52,569 nt of DNA from a virus. Location: positions 1 to 52,569 of the IMG/VR virus record IMGVR_UViG_3300031539_000044; one strand, given 5' to 3'. Position 1 is the first letter of the stretch, and each line of letters starts with the position of its first letter. The position numbers and the translations under genes were made by a program. The notes under the pieces were generated by a model. That model saw nothing but the letters and a program-made list of their open reading frames with translations, ran no database searches and was not told the DNA's origin. This document shows positions 24,097 through 32,312 of the stretch, one piece after another.

Positions 24097-25266
24097 TTAT
24101 TCCACCTTAAATAAATTTTTCTTTGTGTCTTCCGTTGCTGCCCAGATGTCCCAGCGTATGGGTAATCTATTATTATTTAATCCAATTCCCAAGTTCATAT
24201 ATTCCCCTGCTTTTTCATAGTCCTTTTTCTCGAATTCATAGATAGCTAACCAATTCAGAATTTCCGGTAAGACTATTTTTGTATTACTAATTAATAATTG
24301 CTCGTATAAACTTCCCTTCGTTCTATAAATATTAAGTGCAATCTCAAAATATTCTTTTGCCTTTTCGTTATCTTTACCGGTCCAGAAATTCCCCAACATT
24401 AAATATATTTGAGAAATCCTACTTGAATAATGACAGGCTTCTCTCTCTGTTTTTTCCGCATTTTTTATATCATTCTTGGCCAAATATGCACCCACCAACT
24501 TAACAAAAACTTCAAGAAATGAATTCCATCCCTCATTATAATCTTCCTTTCTCATTCGTTTGATCCATATCTCCCCATATTCAATAACATTCTCAAAATC
24601 TTTAATTACATAATAAGTTTTGACTAAATGAGTTAAATTATGCAAGTTCTCCGGATGTTCCTTAAATTCTTTTTGGAGTATCGATAAACTACGCTCCATT
24701 TTATTATCTAATAATTTTTCGCCCTTTTCCCCCTGGAAAATATATCCATAATGATTAAAGATTATATGAGGGGCAAAAAGATAAGGGGGTTTGCAAATTG
24801 GTCTGTTATGGACCGCCTGTTCAAAATGGAAACCGCTCTCATTTTTGAATATTCTGGGCTGTAACATTTCTGAATATTGCTTCCAATCTTTAGTATAATA
24901 ATTATATAAATTTACAAATACCGTTGGTTCTTTATATTTCGGATTCAAAATTATATCTTCTAAGGGATATAGACATTGCTGACGCAATTCTTCATCGGCA
25001 TCTACCTGCATGAGTTTATCCCCGGTAGCTTTCCCGATCCCATAATTGCGAGCCTTACTAAAATTCCAGGGAATAAATTCTTTTTTATATATCTTATTGG
25101 TATATTCCTTTGCTACCTTAATGGTCCTATCCGATGAGCCGGTATCAAGTATTACTAATTCACACCATTTTTCATGTATAATGGGAAGAAAACTATCAAG
25201 GCATCGTTTAAGATTCGCTTCCTCATTTTTAACGATCATAATGATTGATAATTTTGGTTTTTCCAT
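24097..25266 (-). CDS. Family-2 glycosyltransferase with TPR tail
   Basis: 389 residues, starting MEKPKLSIIMIVKNEE after AAAGGAGAATTAA. GT2 features: 'LVILDTGSSDRTIKVAKEY', 'NFSKARNYGIGKATGD', and the DxD-like 'MQVDADEELR' near residue 91. The C-terminal half (~180-389) is tetratricopeptide-like ('YLMLGNFWTGKDNEKAKEYFEIALNIY'). It is close to the TPR-glycosyltransferases used in surface glycans. It lies between the tail chaperone region and the tape measure, a very unusual place. Confidence 0.85.
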   Translation of the reverse strand: MEKPKLSIIMIVKNEEANLKRCLDSFLPIIHEKWCELVILDTGSSDRTIKVAKEYTNKIYKKEFIPWNFSKARNYGIGKATGDKLMQVDADEELRQQCLYPLEDIILNPKYKEPTVFVNLYNYYTKDWKQYSEMLQPRIFKNESGFHFEQAVHNRPICKPPYLFAPHIIFNHYGYIFQGEKGEKLLDNKMERSLSILQKEFKEHPENLHNLTHLVKTYYVIKDFENVIEYGEIWIKRMRKEDYNEGWNSFLEVFVKLVGAYLAKNDIKNAEKTEREACHYSSRISQIYLMLGNFWTGKDNEKAKEYFEIALNIYRTKGSLYEQLLISNTKIVLPEILNWLAIYEFEKKDYEKAGEYMNLGIGLNNNRLPIRWDIWAATEDTKKNLFKVE

Positions 25267-25608
25267 TTAATTCTCCTTTAGACAGCTTACAGGATTGATG
25301 CCCCAGTTCCCTTCTATATCCGGTTTATAGGATCCGGTCTCACAAATAACCCTCGCCCTTATCTTCTTTATTCCCTTTCCATAATCAATATTAACAAAAA
25401 TATCTCTGCAGGCATCCCCCACAAATTCGATTTTGATTATTTCCCATTTATTCAGATTCTTTAATCCGAACCAGCTTTCTAACCACCGGGCATTATTTTT
25501 ATGAAGAGTCCTCCAGGTCAATTGGGTATATCTCACCATTTTTATCCATTTTTTCTTTTTCCAATTATTTAAAAATTTTTTTGTTACCTTTTTTATTTCT
25601 TTATCCAT
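25267..25608 (-). CDS. Small protein between tail chaperone and glycosyltransferase
   Basis: 113 residues from the ATG at 25608, with GAGAAGGGATTT upstream; a GTG start at 25632 overlapping the frameshifted chaperone stop is possible but lacks a site. The fold looks like a SnoaL/NTF2-type domain ('FLNNWKKKKWIKMVRYTQL', 'EIIKIEFVGDACRDIFVN', 'GNWGINPVSCL'). It is probably cargo with the adjacent glycosyltransferase; function unknown. Confidence 0.5.
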   Translation of the reverse strand: MDKEIKKVTKKFLNNWKKKKWIKMVRYTQLTWRTLHKNNARWLESWFGLKNLNKWEIIKIEFVGDACRDIFVNIDYGKGIKKIRARVICETGSYKPDIEGNWGINPVSCLKEN

Positions 25609-25628
25609 AAATCCCTTCTCTTTCTGGA

Positions 25629-26374
25629 TCACAACAAACCTTTTAACTCATCTATATTTTTTATCTCCAAATCTTTTGCCTTTTTCTTTTTATCATCTCC
25701 GAGCTTATAACTGGGAATACTGCTCATTAGCATCGCTAAATTTGCATAACTATAATTCCATAAGATATCCCTCATAGACATTCGGGGAAAATAATGCATT
25801 AATCCGCCAATTATTCGCCAGGGGTTGCTGCCTTCTTCTCTTTCTGTAGAAGATTCATCCCCTTTATCGATACTAAAGACGCCAAAAAAGGGTTGACATC
25901 CATTTGTTGAATTATCACCGTCATTAGTTTCAACCCCTCCTTTGTCGTTAGGTTTTTATTCAAGAATTTAATTAATTTTTTTGACGGTTCTTTCTCGCTA
26001 TTAATAATTCCATATGCAATCATTTTAATCAATTTGTCTTTATTCTCAATTATATTCTTTGCTCCCAGATCTAAAAGATTGATTTCCTTATCCTCGTTTT
26101 TCATAGCCTCTACTAATTCATCAGTATTTAAATCCAATAGAATTTCGCTGATTTTTAACAATGTTCCCATTTTAATAGGATAAATAACGAATTTTCTTTC
26201 AGGGGAAATTAAATGAAGTTTGTTAAATATATTTTTATTTTGTATGGTAATGGTAAAATCAACTCCCTTTTCGAGAATTGAATCTATGGCGTCTTGGCGG
26301 ATCTGATTATTTTTATTATCACTCGGGGCCCCGAGCTTATCCTTAATTTCTTTTTTTTTATTCTTCTCCGGCAT
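25629..26374 (-). CDS. Tail assembly chaperone, frameshifted G-T product
   Basis: Starts MPEKNKKKEI after GAAGGAGAAGAT. The zero-frame product (187 residues, stop at 25811) is gpG-like. A T TTT TTG slippery site (25883-25889) in frame allows a -1 shift; the shifted frame stays open through 'GVFSIDKGDESSTEREEG' and gives 'NPWRIIGGLMHYFPRMSM' and 'LWNYSYANLAMLMSSIP', the classic T-domain pattern, ending at 25629. The fused protein is about 248 residues. In siphophages this pair guides tail-tube assembly around the tape measure. Confidence 0.85.
25883..25889 (-). promoter_or_regulatory. Programmed -1 frameshift site T TTT TTG
   Basis: The heptamer TTTTTTG lies with TTG in the zero frame (its codon is at 25883-25885). 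The zero frame stops 72 bases downstream; the -1 frame continues 250 bases to 25629 with tail-chaperone-like sequence. Together these give strong evidence for programmed frameshifting. Confidence 0.85.
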
Positions 26375-26395
26375 ATCTTCTCCTTCTTAAATTAT

Positions 26396-26429
26396 ACCCG
26401 CCCCGATAATATCTCCATATAGGGCGGGT
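26396..26429. terminator. GC-rich hairpin between tail tube and chaperone
   Basis: ACCCGCCC (26396-26403) and GGGCGGGT (26422-26429) form a perfect 8-bp stem; on the minus strand ATAATTTAAG follows, a poor T-run. It may lower chaperone expression relative to the tail tube, as seen in other siphophages, by partial termination. Confidence 0.5.
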
Positions 26430-26441
26430 AATAAATAATTC

Positions 26442-26927
26442 TTATAGAACTGTCATTACAATTGGAGCACCAGTGACAGGCAGCAGCACGTCAGCGGTAA
26501 ATGTAATTTGCCCGGATTCGGTCTTGGCAAATTTCAATTCTCCGCCAGCATAAAGGGAAGCTCTTTTAATTACGAATTTTAATTGTTTTAAATTTATCTT
26601 TTTAGAAATAATCTCGAAAGCCCTTTCGCTTATTACTATTGCTGTAACAGAAGCTGTCCAGGTAGTTGAAAGACTTGCAGTGCCTCCAAAAGCATCCGCC
26701 ATTATACTTGGTCCCATATCTCTTGTAGCAAATTCTATGGTTTTCTTGCCTGCGGTAATTATCTGCACATCGGGAAATTCAGTTTCCTCACAAAACAGAT
26801 CAGCTATCGAGGGCGCATTAATTACGATATGTGCACTGTCAGGAACTATATGCTCTATGGTAACCAGAGAAGCAACAGTCGGTCCTATTTTTATTGATTC
26901 TAATCCTATCAATCTTATATTACTCAT
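26442..26927 (-). CDS. Major tail tube protein
   Basis: 161 residues after GGAGGTAATATAAA. A beta-rich, Gly/Ala/Thr/Val-heavy protein ('GPTVASLVTIEHIVPDSA', 'TWTASVTAIVISERAFEII', 'LPVTGAPIVMTVL') typical of small tail-tube or major tail proteins. Its position, between neck proteins and the tail chaperone, is the standard one. No second domain is seen. Confidence 0.7.
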   Translation of the reverse strand: MSNIRLIGLESIKIGPTVASLVTIEHIVPDSAHIVINAPSIADLFCEETEFPDVQIITAGKKTIEFATRDMGPSIMADAFGGTASLSTTWTASVTAIVISERAFEIISKKINLKQLKFVIKRASLYAGGELKFAKTESGQITFTADVLLPVTGAPIVMTVL

Positions 26928-26947
26928 TTTATATTACCTCCAGTAAT

Positions 26948-27349
26948 TTATTTTTCTATGAAACAATTTATTCTCAAATTAACATAACTCATTGATTTTT
27001 GGTCAATATCATTTAACAGTATTTGGTTCACAATACCAAAAACATAGTAATTTGGAGCGCTATTATATAACTCTATCTCATCTATTACTGCTTTGGCGAT
27101 TGCTCTTAATTTTGTTATATTAGGGGCCCCGTTGTTAAAATTCTTACAATAGCAATTAACCATGAAGGTAGCATCATTTATTATTTCGTCTCCGACATAG
27201 TTAGATAGAGGAATTATCACAATATCCTGTAATTCAGAGTTTAAAGGTTTTTTATTCCTGTAAACCCTGCCACCATCGAGTATGGCCTGAACCTCTTCTG
27301 TATTAATAACAGGATATAATATATCATTTATGTCAAAAGTCGTTTTCAT
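26948..27349 (-). CDS. Tail completion/terminator protein
   Basis: 133 residues with AAAGGAATATAGCTT upstream; its start overlaps the neck gene stop by 4 bases. 'YNSAPNYYVFGIVNQIL' and 'MSYVNLRINCFIEK' give an alpha/beta layout with a final beta strand as in phage tail-terminator proteins. Role is by position in the neck cluster. Confidence 0.65.
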   Translation of the reverse strand: MKTTFDINDILYPVINTEEVQAILDGGRVYRNKKPLNSELQDIVIIPLSNYVGDEIINDATFMVNCYCKNFNNGAPNITKLRAIAKAVIDEIELYNSAPNYYVFGIVNQILLNDIDQKSMSYVNLRINCFIEK

Positions 27350-27771
27350 AAGCTATATTCCTTTATCTTTGACTTTAAGAGGGCCTTCGCTGCCGGCACG
27401 CTTCCGGTGATTACATCGTAACCTTTCGATTCTACCGCTGCGGCATATTCCATGCCCGCAACTACGATTAAGACAAAACCCTTCTTGTTTTCTCTTAATA
27501 TTTCCTTTGTTATTTTTTTTGCCTGGGCTCTGCCCTCAGTTTCCCCTTCTATGTTTTCCTGAATAATATTTCCATCCCGGGCAATGATATATCCGATTGA
27601 GCTTCTCAGGTTTCCAGTCTGGTCTTGATATGTCCTTATATTCCTGGCATCATTGACGAAATTTTCGCCTACCATGGCCAATGTCCAGATGATCCTTTGC
27701 TCTATGCTGACCGCAAATCTGTTTATCCGTCCGTCTACATCCCCTTGTGAAAATCCAGGAATCAAAGGCAT
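27346..27771 (-). CDS. HK97 gp10-like neck protein
   Basis: 141 residues. The central part 'GNLRSSIGYIIARDGN' and the end 'GMEYAAAVESKGYDVITGSVPAAKALLK' match the HK97-gp10 family pattern (LRxSI...YAxxVExG). These proteins sit at the head-tail joint. It is two bases from the head-closure gene. Confidence 0.75.
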   Translation of the reverse strand: MPLIPGFSQGDVDGRINRFAVSIEQRIIWTLAMVGENFVNDARNIRTYQDQTGNLRSSIGYIIARDGNIIQENIEGETEGRAQAKKITKEILRENKKGFVLIVVAGMEYAAAVESKGYDVITGSVPAAKALLKSKIKEYSL

Positions 27772-27772
27772 A

Positions 27773-28081
27773 TTAACACTTCATTTCTACATGTTTTTGA
27801 TATTCAAACAATTGTAAAATTATATGTTCCTTGCTAAAAAAGGTTAATTTTGCAGCCTTAGGAACGCTTCTCGCACCGGCAAAAACCGGAGAAAAAACAG
27901 CCCAGCTATATCCGATCATATCCCCAGACTCCCCTATAATATATTTAGTTGAATTCGGTTGAATATTACAGACAATCCCTATCGTTACCAATGTCCCTTC
28001 CGTATATATCCCGATTGTATTATACGTCCCGGGGGTATAATAATTTATAGTTGCTGTATGGGGATATCTTTCTACTACCAT
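27773..28081 (-). CDS. Head closure protein
   Basis: 102 residues, starting MVVERYPHTATINYYTP after TGGAGCTGCAAT. The beginning 'YPHTATINYYTPGTYN' and 'VTIGIVCNIQPNS' resemble phage head-closure (gp16/YqbH-type) proteins, mostly beta. It overlaps the connector gene by 7 bases. Confidence 0.65.
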   Translation of the reverse strand: MVVERYPHTATINYYTPGTYNTIGIYTEGTLVTIGIVCNIQPNSTKYIIGESGDMIGYSWAVFSPVFAGARSVPKAAKLTFFSKEHIILQLFEYQKHVEMKC

Positions 28082-28368
28082 ATTGCAGCTCCATCAACGG
28101 TTGGTTCGTCCATATCATATTTTTTCAAGATTCTCTTTGCCATTGCGATTAATTGAGCCCCACTATATTTTATTGAAAAAGCTCCTTCTTTTAATTCGGG
28201 ATGTGCAGCAAGGGTAAAATAGAGGGATGCAGCAGCTAAATCTATGTCTTTAGCATTAGCTGCCGCATAAGTTCCCCCTGTCACAACGCCTCTATCCAAA
28301 AGAAGTTTCTCTAATAAATTATCATTCTTATATTCTGTTAGCGATTGTAAAGCTGCTTTGTTGTTCAT
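28075..28368 (-). CDS. Head-tail connector (gp6/gp15-like)
   Basis: 97 residues with GGGTGCATAATCTAA upstream. Helical, with 'ALQSLTEYKNDNLLEKLLLDRG' and 'AAASLYFTLAAHPEL', the pattern of small adaptor proteins that bind the portal ring. It lies directly after the capsid gene, in the order typical of siphophages. Confidence 0.65.
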   Translation of the reverse strand: MNNKAALQSLTEYKNDNLLEKLLLDRGVVTGGTYAAANAKDIDLAAASLYFTLAAHPELKEGAFSIKYSGAQLIAMAKRILKKYDMDEPTVDGAAIW

Positions 28369-28373
28369 TTAGA

Positions 28374-29492
28374 TTATGCACCCCATAAAGTCGCATTTTC
28401 AGTATCAAGAGAAAGCACTCTATCTATTGTGGGCCAGGATGGGAATGCATTTAATTCGCTTTTGGTGTATTCAGCTACAGGATCAACATCAGACCATTTG
28501 GAAATTAGAATCGGTCCTTTCTTGGCTTGAACCACCTGTTTCGGAGGATTTGTCTCCTCTGCGATAGGTCCATAAAGCAGATCTCCACACTTTAAATCTT
28601 CAAGGAAAGTCACATATCTATCCGCACCATCAGAATCTAACCAGGGATCAACCGATGTAATTGTGTGGCCTGCATCCTCATAACTTATTCTAGTGTTAAT
28701 TATCATTATTTCTGGGTATCCCTCAGATCTTAAAGCATCATTTGCCACTTCAAGAGTAGGTGCCCTCTGTTTTTTGAGCCCACCATATAAAGCGAATGGA
28801 ATGACGAAATCCTTGATCTGATCCGAAATTCTAAATGCCAGCCATTTAGAACGATTCATCAGCATATATCTGGGTAATACTCCAAGATCACTAGCCGCCT
28901 CCATAACAGCTTCTATATCAGTTATGGGTTTAGAAGTGGCAGCGTTGCCGATTTCCCAATAAGTGTTAGCAGCTCCTACCACAGCTTTTTTATTGGCCAA
29001 AGGAAGTCCAAAATCAATGGCCTCTTCGGTTATCACTCCTGCGGCATTTGTAACCATAGAAAGAGTTATTTGTCCTTTAGATAATGCTTGAAATATTATC
29101 CACTCTAATCTGGCATTTGCGCCATCTACGCAGTCATCTACATCTCCAAATACAAGATCAAGTAAAGCCGTCTGTTCTGGCCTTGCCTGAGCTTTTAATA
29201 TGTTATAAGTATTCAAATCCATTTCTGTCATTTTCTTTTTCATTCTGATAGAAGGGATTTCTCCTGATAATTTACTTACAGTCCTTCTGGTTTTGAGAGG
29301 TGCACTTACATCATAAGCCACCACATCAGCAGCCACCCTATTCCCCTTACTCCCAACCAATGTTTCGTAAGTTAGGAAGGGAGTTGACTTTAAAGGAAAG
29401 AATGTAGGCCAAAATAGTTTTTCATATATTCGTGCAATAAGATAGGCCTGTAAGGTCTTTTTATTTATTTCTTTTAATAGTGAATATTCCAT
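28374..29492 (-). CDS. Major capsid protein (lambda E-type family)
   Basis: 372 residues after AAGGAGAAATAAT. Pattern of the Phage_cap_E family: 'FPLKSTPFLTYETLVGSKGN', 'VVAYDVSAPLKTRRTVSKLSGEIPSIRMKKKMTEMDLN'-like segments (seen in parts), 'LNTYNILKAQARPEQ', 'CVDGANARLEWIIFQALSKGQ', and later 'LPRYMLMNRSKWLAFR', 'EIMIINTRISYEDAGH', 'GPIAEETNPPKQVVQAKKGPIL'. It forms the icosahedral shell. It sits after scaffold and decoration genes. No N-terminal delta cleavage domain is evident; a separate protease is not seen. Confidence 0.85.
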   Translation of the reverse strand: MEYSLLKEINKKTLQAYLIARIYEKLFWPTFFPLKSTPFLTYETLVGSKGNRVAADVVAYDVSAPLKTRRTVSKLSGEIPSIRMKKKMTEMDLNTYNILKAQARPEQTALLDLVFGDVDDCVDGANARLEWIIFQALSKGQITLSMVTNAAGVITEEAIDFGLPLANKKAVVGAANTYWEIGNAATSKPITDIEAVMEAASDLGVLPRYMLMNRSKWLAFRISDQIKDFVIPFALYGGLKKQRAPTLEVANDALRSEGYPEIMIINTRISYEDAGHTITSVDPWLDSDGADRYVTFLEDLKCGDLLYGPIAEETNPPKQVVQAKKGPILISKWSDVDPVAEYTKSELNAFPSWPTIDRVLSLDTENATLWGA

Positions 29493-29529
29493 ATTATTTC
29501 TCCTTACATAATTTTTTTAATTTTAATTT

Positions 29530-30132
29530 TTAGGCAAATCTTATTCTAACGGTAAGATTTGTTTTGTCGGTATCAGTTACGAAATATGGTAATTCGGATT
29601 CATCTACGGTTCCGCGTACAACGGCCCCCGCAAATAAATTATCTAGCAAATTCCCTTCTTCATCCCTTACCTTGACATTGTCACGCAAAATACAATTGGC
29701 GCCATACAAAGGAGTTGCGGTGGCAATAGTGGGGGTTTCATATAAAACCGAACCCGAAGCAACTAAACCACCAGTATTTAACAGCGTTTGCATAACTGCA
29801 ATAGCTGTCGCTGATACTCGGCTAATCGTTGAAGCGGTTACTCCACATAAAAATATGAATTCACCGGCCTTAAATAGATGATCAGCGGGCTCAACTGCTA
29901 AAACAGTAACTCCTGAAACTACCGCAGCGACTGTCTTTACCGTTTTGATTACATTGTATAATCCTATGCTGGCACCGGTCATGGCATTTAACAATGTTCC
30001 TTTTTTGATCTCTTTGGTAGTAGTTGGGAATCTATCAGTTTTTACTGTCACTCCGCCAGGGATATCTTCTAATATTTTCAGAAATACAGGGTCATATACA
30101 ACCCCATCTTCTTTTTTAATTTGTAGACTCAT
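29530..30132 (-). CDS. Head decoration-like protein
   Basis: 200 residues, starting MSLQIKKEDGVVYDPV after ATAGGAGATAAATATA. Beta-rich and Val/Thr-heavy ('VAAVVSGVTVLAVEPADHLF', 'GEFIFLCGVTASTISRVSA', 'YFVTDTDKTNLTVRIRFA'). Its place, between scaffold and major capsid, fits a lambda-D-type decoration or head-stabilising protein, but longer than gpD (110). Confidence 0.55.
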   Translation of the reverse strand: MSLQIKKEDGVVYDPVFLKILEDIPGGVTVKTDRFPTTTKEIKKGTLLNAMTGASIGLYNVIKTVKTVAAVVSGVTVLAVEPADHLFKAGEFIFLCGVTASTISRVSATAIAVMQTLLNTGGLVASGSVLYETPTIATATPLYGANCILRDNVKVRDEEGNLLDNLFAGAVVRGTVDESELPYFVTDTDKTNLTVRIRFA

Positions 30133-30144
30133 TATATTTATCTC

Positions 30145-30903
30145 CTATTCATTTATTTTTTTTATTTTAATTTCTTTGCCTTTCTTGATTTCTTCTTCTG
30201 ATAATCCCTGAAAAGGTTGCCCTTCAGCCCCTTCATTTTTTGCTTTGGCAAAGCTGATCGCCGTCTCCTCTTCAATGGTTCCCATTTCTTCGCCTTTTTT
30301 AGGGATCTCTCCATCTTTAAGTTTTTTATCAATTTCGGCTTGTTTAAGTCCGAGAACCTCGTCCTTTAAACTTTTGACACTTGTCTCAATGTCTTCATCT
30401 TTATCAACTGTAATATATTTTAAGAATCCTTCGCTTAAATCTGCTTTTTTTAGAGCATCTTTAATTAAAGTCTCCCGCTTTGTCTTGACAGTCGTTCCAC
30501 TCAAATCTTTTACCAAATCAGTCAACTTGTTAACCGATTCAGTTAGATCCGATATTTTCTTTTCACTTTCACTCATATTTGCCTGTTCTTTCTTTTTCTT
30601 TTCTTCAGCTTTTTCTTTTGCCGTTGCCTCTTCTTTTTCTTTTGCTGATTTTAGATCATGAGTGGTAATGGCTTGCGATACCCTCCGGTCCGTTTCGCTC
30701 TGCAGGTATTTATTGAAACTTTCTTCCAGCCCAGCTTCTTTGATAGCACCGACAAGTTGTTCCGGGGTCAGATCAATTTTCCCTTTTAATTTTTCAATTT
30801 CTGCGTCAATTTGACTTGCATCAGTCACCTTGATTTTTTCTGCTAATCCCTCATCAAGTCCTGCTTTTTTTAAGGCAGTTTTAATTTGAGTTATTAAGTC
30901 CAT
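30145..30903 (-). CDS. Scaffolding protein
   Basis: 252 residues after AAAGGAGATTAATTAAA. Highly charged and helical, with a central coiled coil ('KSAKEKEEATAKEKAEEKKKK', 'MSESEKKISDLTESVNKLTDLVK'), the typical composition and position of a phage scaffold before the decoration and capsid genes. It has no protease motif. It first appears in the head operon after the short genes at 30933-31261. Confidence 0.75.
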   Translation of the reverse strand: MDLITQIKTALKKAGLDEGLAEKIKVTDASQIDAEIEKLKGKIDLTPEQLVGAIKEAGLEESFNKYLQSETDRRVSQAITTHDLKSAKEKEEATAKEKAEEKKKKEQANMSESEKKISDLTESVNKLTDLVKDLSGTTVKTKRETLIKDALKKADLSEGFLKYITVDKDEDIETSVKSLKDEVLGLKQAEIDKKLKDGEIPKKGEEMGTIEEETAISFAKAKNEGAEGQPFQGLSEEEIKKGKEIKIKKINE

Positions 30904-30932
30904 TTTAATTAATCTCCTTTATATTTTTATTT

Positions 30933-31055
30933 TTATAAATGCAAAACCCAATTTGCAAATAAACAAAAACCTATAAATAAACATATACAAAAAAATATTA
31001 TATGCATCCAACCAATTTCGATTTTAAGTTTACCAATCTCAATTTTTATTTTCAA
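30933..31055 (-). CDS. Tiny membrane protein (40 aa, TTG start)
   Basis: Starts at a TTG with AAGGAAGGGACTTACA upstream. A basic 'KIKIEIGKLKIEIG' head is followed by one span ('MHIIFFCICLFIGFCLF'). It lies at the start of the head operon. The frame and site are good; function is unknown. Confidence 0.45.
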   Translation of the reverse strand: MKIKIEIGKLKIEIGWMHIIFFCICLFIGFCLFANWVLHL

Positions 31056-31069
31056 TGTAAGTCCCTTCC

Positions 31070-31261
31070 TTATTCTTTTGAGATTACTTTTAAAGCCGAG
31101 CTTCTCAATGCTTCCGATATATTACTCTGCTTTTTTTTCATTTCTCTTTCTACTTCTGACATCAATTTCTTATCTTTCCTGATTTCCACAGCTTTAATTA
31201 AAGTATCTACTGCATTGGCAATTTCCCATTTTTTCTGTCTTTCTTTTTCCGTTTCTGGCAT
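31070..31261 (-). CDS. Small charged helical protein
   Basis: 63 residues from the ATG at 31261; the longer frame to 31315 starts inside the terminator hairpin and is rejected. Very charged ('EVEREMKKKQSNISEALRSS'). First gene after the conserved leader copy B, at the head of the capsid operon. Function unknown. Confidence 0.5.
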   Translation of the reverse strand: MPETEKERQKKWEIANAVDTLIKAVEIRKDKKLMSEVEREMKKKQSNISEALRSSALKVISKE

Positions 31262-31296
31262 TTTTTTATACGCTCCCAATTTAATTACTTCCACAT

Positions 31297-31366
31297 AAAA
31301 AAAGAGCCAACTCAAAAAGACTCGATCATAAAGTCTTTTTAGATTGGCTCTCTAGTTTGGAGCTCT
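31297..31366 (-). terminator. Conserved leader: box AGAGCTCCA plus terminator hairpin (copy B)
   Basis: Box at 31358-31366 (minus AGAGCTCCA), then AGAGAGCCA (31345-31353), inner stem AAAAAGACT/AGTCTTTTT, TGGCTCT (31303-31309) and a seven-base T-run. A good promoter (31394-31421) ends only about 20 bases before the box, so transcripts start just before this leader and must pass the terminator to reach the capsid genes. Confidence 0.8.
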
Positions 31367-31393
31367 ATTTAATTATTTATTTTCCTTATTTAT

Positions 31394-31421
31394 ATTATAT
31401 CATTTTTTTTATCATTGGCAA
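31394..31421 (-). promoter_or_regulatory. Promoter for head/tail operon
   Basis: TTGCCA (31416-31421) and TATAAT (31394-31399) on the minus strand with 16-base spacing, just upstream of the conserved box-terminator leader. A likely start near 31387 would put the AGAGCTCCA box at about +21. Confidence 0.65.
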
Positions 31422-31446
31422 GTTTAATAAAATTTACACAGTTTTG

Positions 31447-31695
31447 TTATTCTTCTCCCTTACAATATTTTTGGTACAAAGCAGATCCTTTTAATCCTAT
31501 TGCTCTATGTCCTGATGTATTTGCACGAGCGATTACGGCACGAAGCGCCGGGCATGATATTGCCCCTTTGTTCGGTCCCTTCCATGCTTTATATGGAAAT
31601 GTTTTATCTGCCCCCAAAAAATAACTCTGCGGTAATTCATTTCTTTCTTTTTCGGTAGGAGCAGTCCATTCTCCACTTTTTATTACATTGGCCAT
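31447..31695 (-). CDS. DUF6582-like small phage protein
   Basis: 82 residues from the ATG at 31695 (GGAGGTGAATCAG upstream). The layout 'ELPQSYFLGADKTFPY' ... 'AISCPALRAVIARANTSGHRAIGLKGSALYQK' resembles short phage domains that also occur fused to head proteases. It lies at the start of the head region; the match is from memory and low confidence. Confidence 0.45.
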   Translation of the reverse strand: MANVIKSGEWTAPTEKERNELPQSYFLGADKTFPYKAWKGPNKGAISCPALRAVIARANTSGHRAIGLKGSALYQKYCKGEE

Positions 31696-31799
31696 CTGAT
31701 TCACCTCCTGAATATTTATTTTAGATAAAATTTCTTTAATCCTTCAGAATACCCTCAAATTTAAACGTGGAGTGCCTCTCTTCTTGAATCTTTATGTTT

Positions 31800-32312
31800 T
31801 TAAGGTAATTGGTAGCCTATTATCCATCTATCGTTTATGATCAAACTCTCCTTAAAATCATTTTGCGACCATTGACTTATATGAGTCTCATATATATTGC
31901 CAAACATTGTGCCTTGTCCGCTAATATAATTGGGGGTTGATATTATATAATGCTTGGCTTTTTTAAGCATTTTAAGCCCCTCTTCTTTTTTTATGTGTTC
32001 AATAACATCCATAAATAATACCAAATCATAATTCACTAATATTTCATTATTTTTAGTTATGTCTTGATTATAAATATTATTGTAAATTATATCATACCAG
32101 GGTAATTTAGTATATTCCTTAAAGATTTCTATTGCGTCTATTCGTTTTTTCCAATCTTTTGGGCATAACCGGCCCTGCCAGACTTCAAGATATTCTCTTA
32201 GCAAAAAACCCCATTTCCCGAAACCAGAGCCTACGTCAAGAATAGAATCCGGATTGATTTTCATTATTAAATCAATTACCGGGCTGATTATGTTGGGCCT
32301 ACCTGATGGCAT
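31800..32312 (-). CDS. SAM-dependent methyltransferase
   Basis: 170 residues, starting MPSGRPNIISPVI after GGGAGAGATTAAA. Motif I 'ILDVGSGFGKWGF' (residues ~24-36), an acidic strand 'IDAIEIFKEY' and 'VLFMDVIEHIKKEEG' give a class-I methyltransferase. It overlaps the preceding methyltransferase gene by 25 bases and the two follow a glycosyltransferase, so glycan methylation is the natural guess. Substrate unknown. Confidence 0.8.
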   Translation of the reverse strand: MPSGRPNIISPVIDLIMKINPDSILDVGSGFGKWGFLLREYLEVWQGRLCPKDWKKRIDAIEIFKEYTKLPWYDIIYNNIYNQDITKNNEILVNYDLVLFMDVIEHIKKEEGLKMLKKAKHYIISTPNYISGQGTMFGNIYETHISQWSQNDFKESLIINDRWIIGYQLP

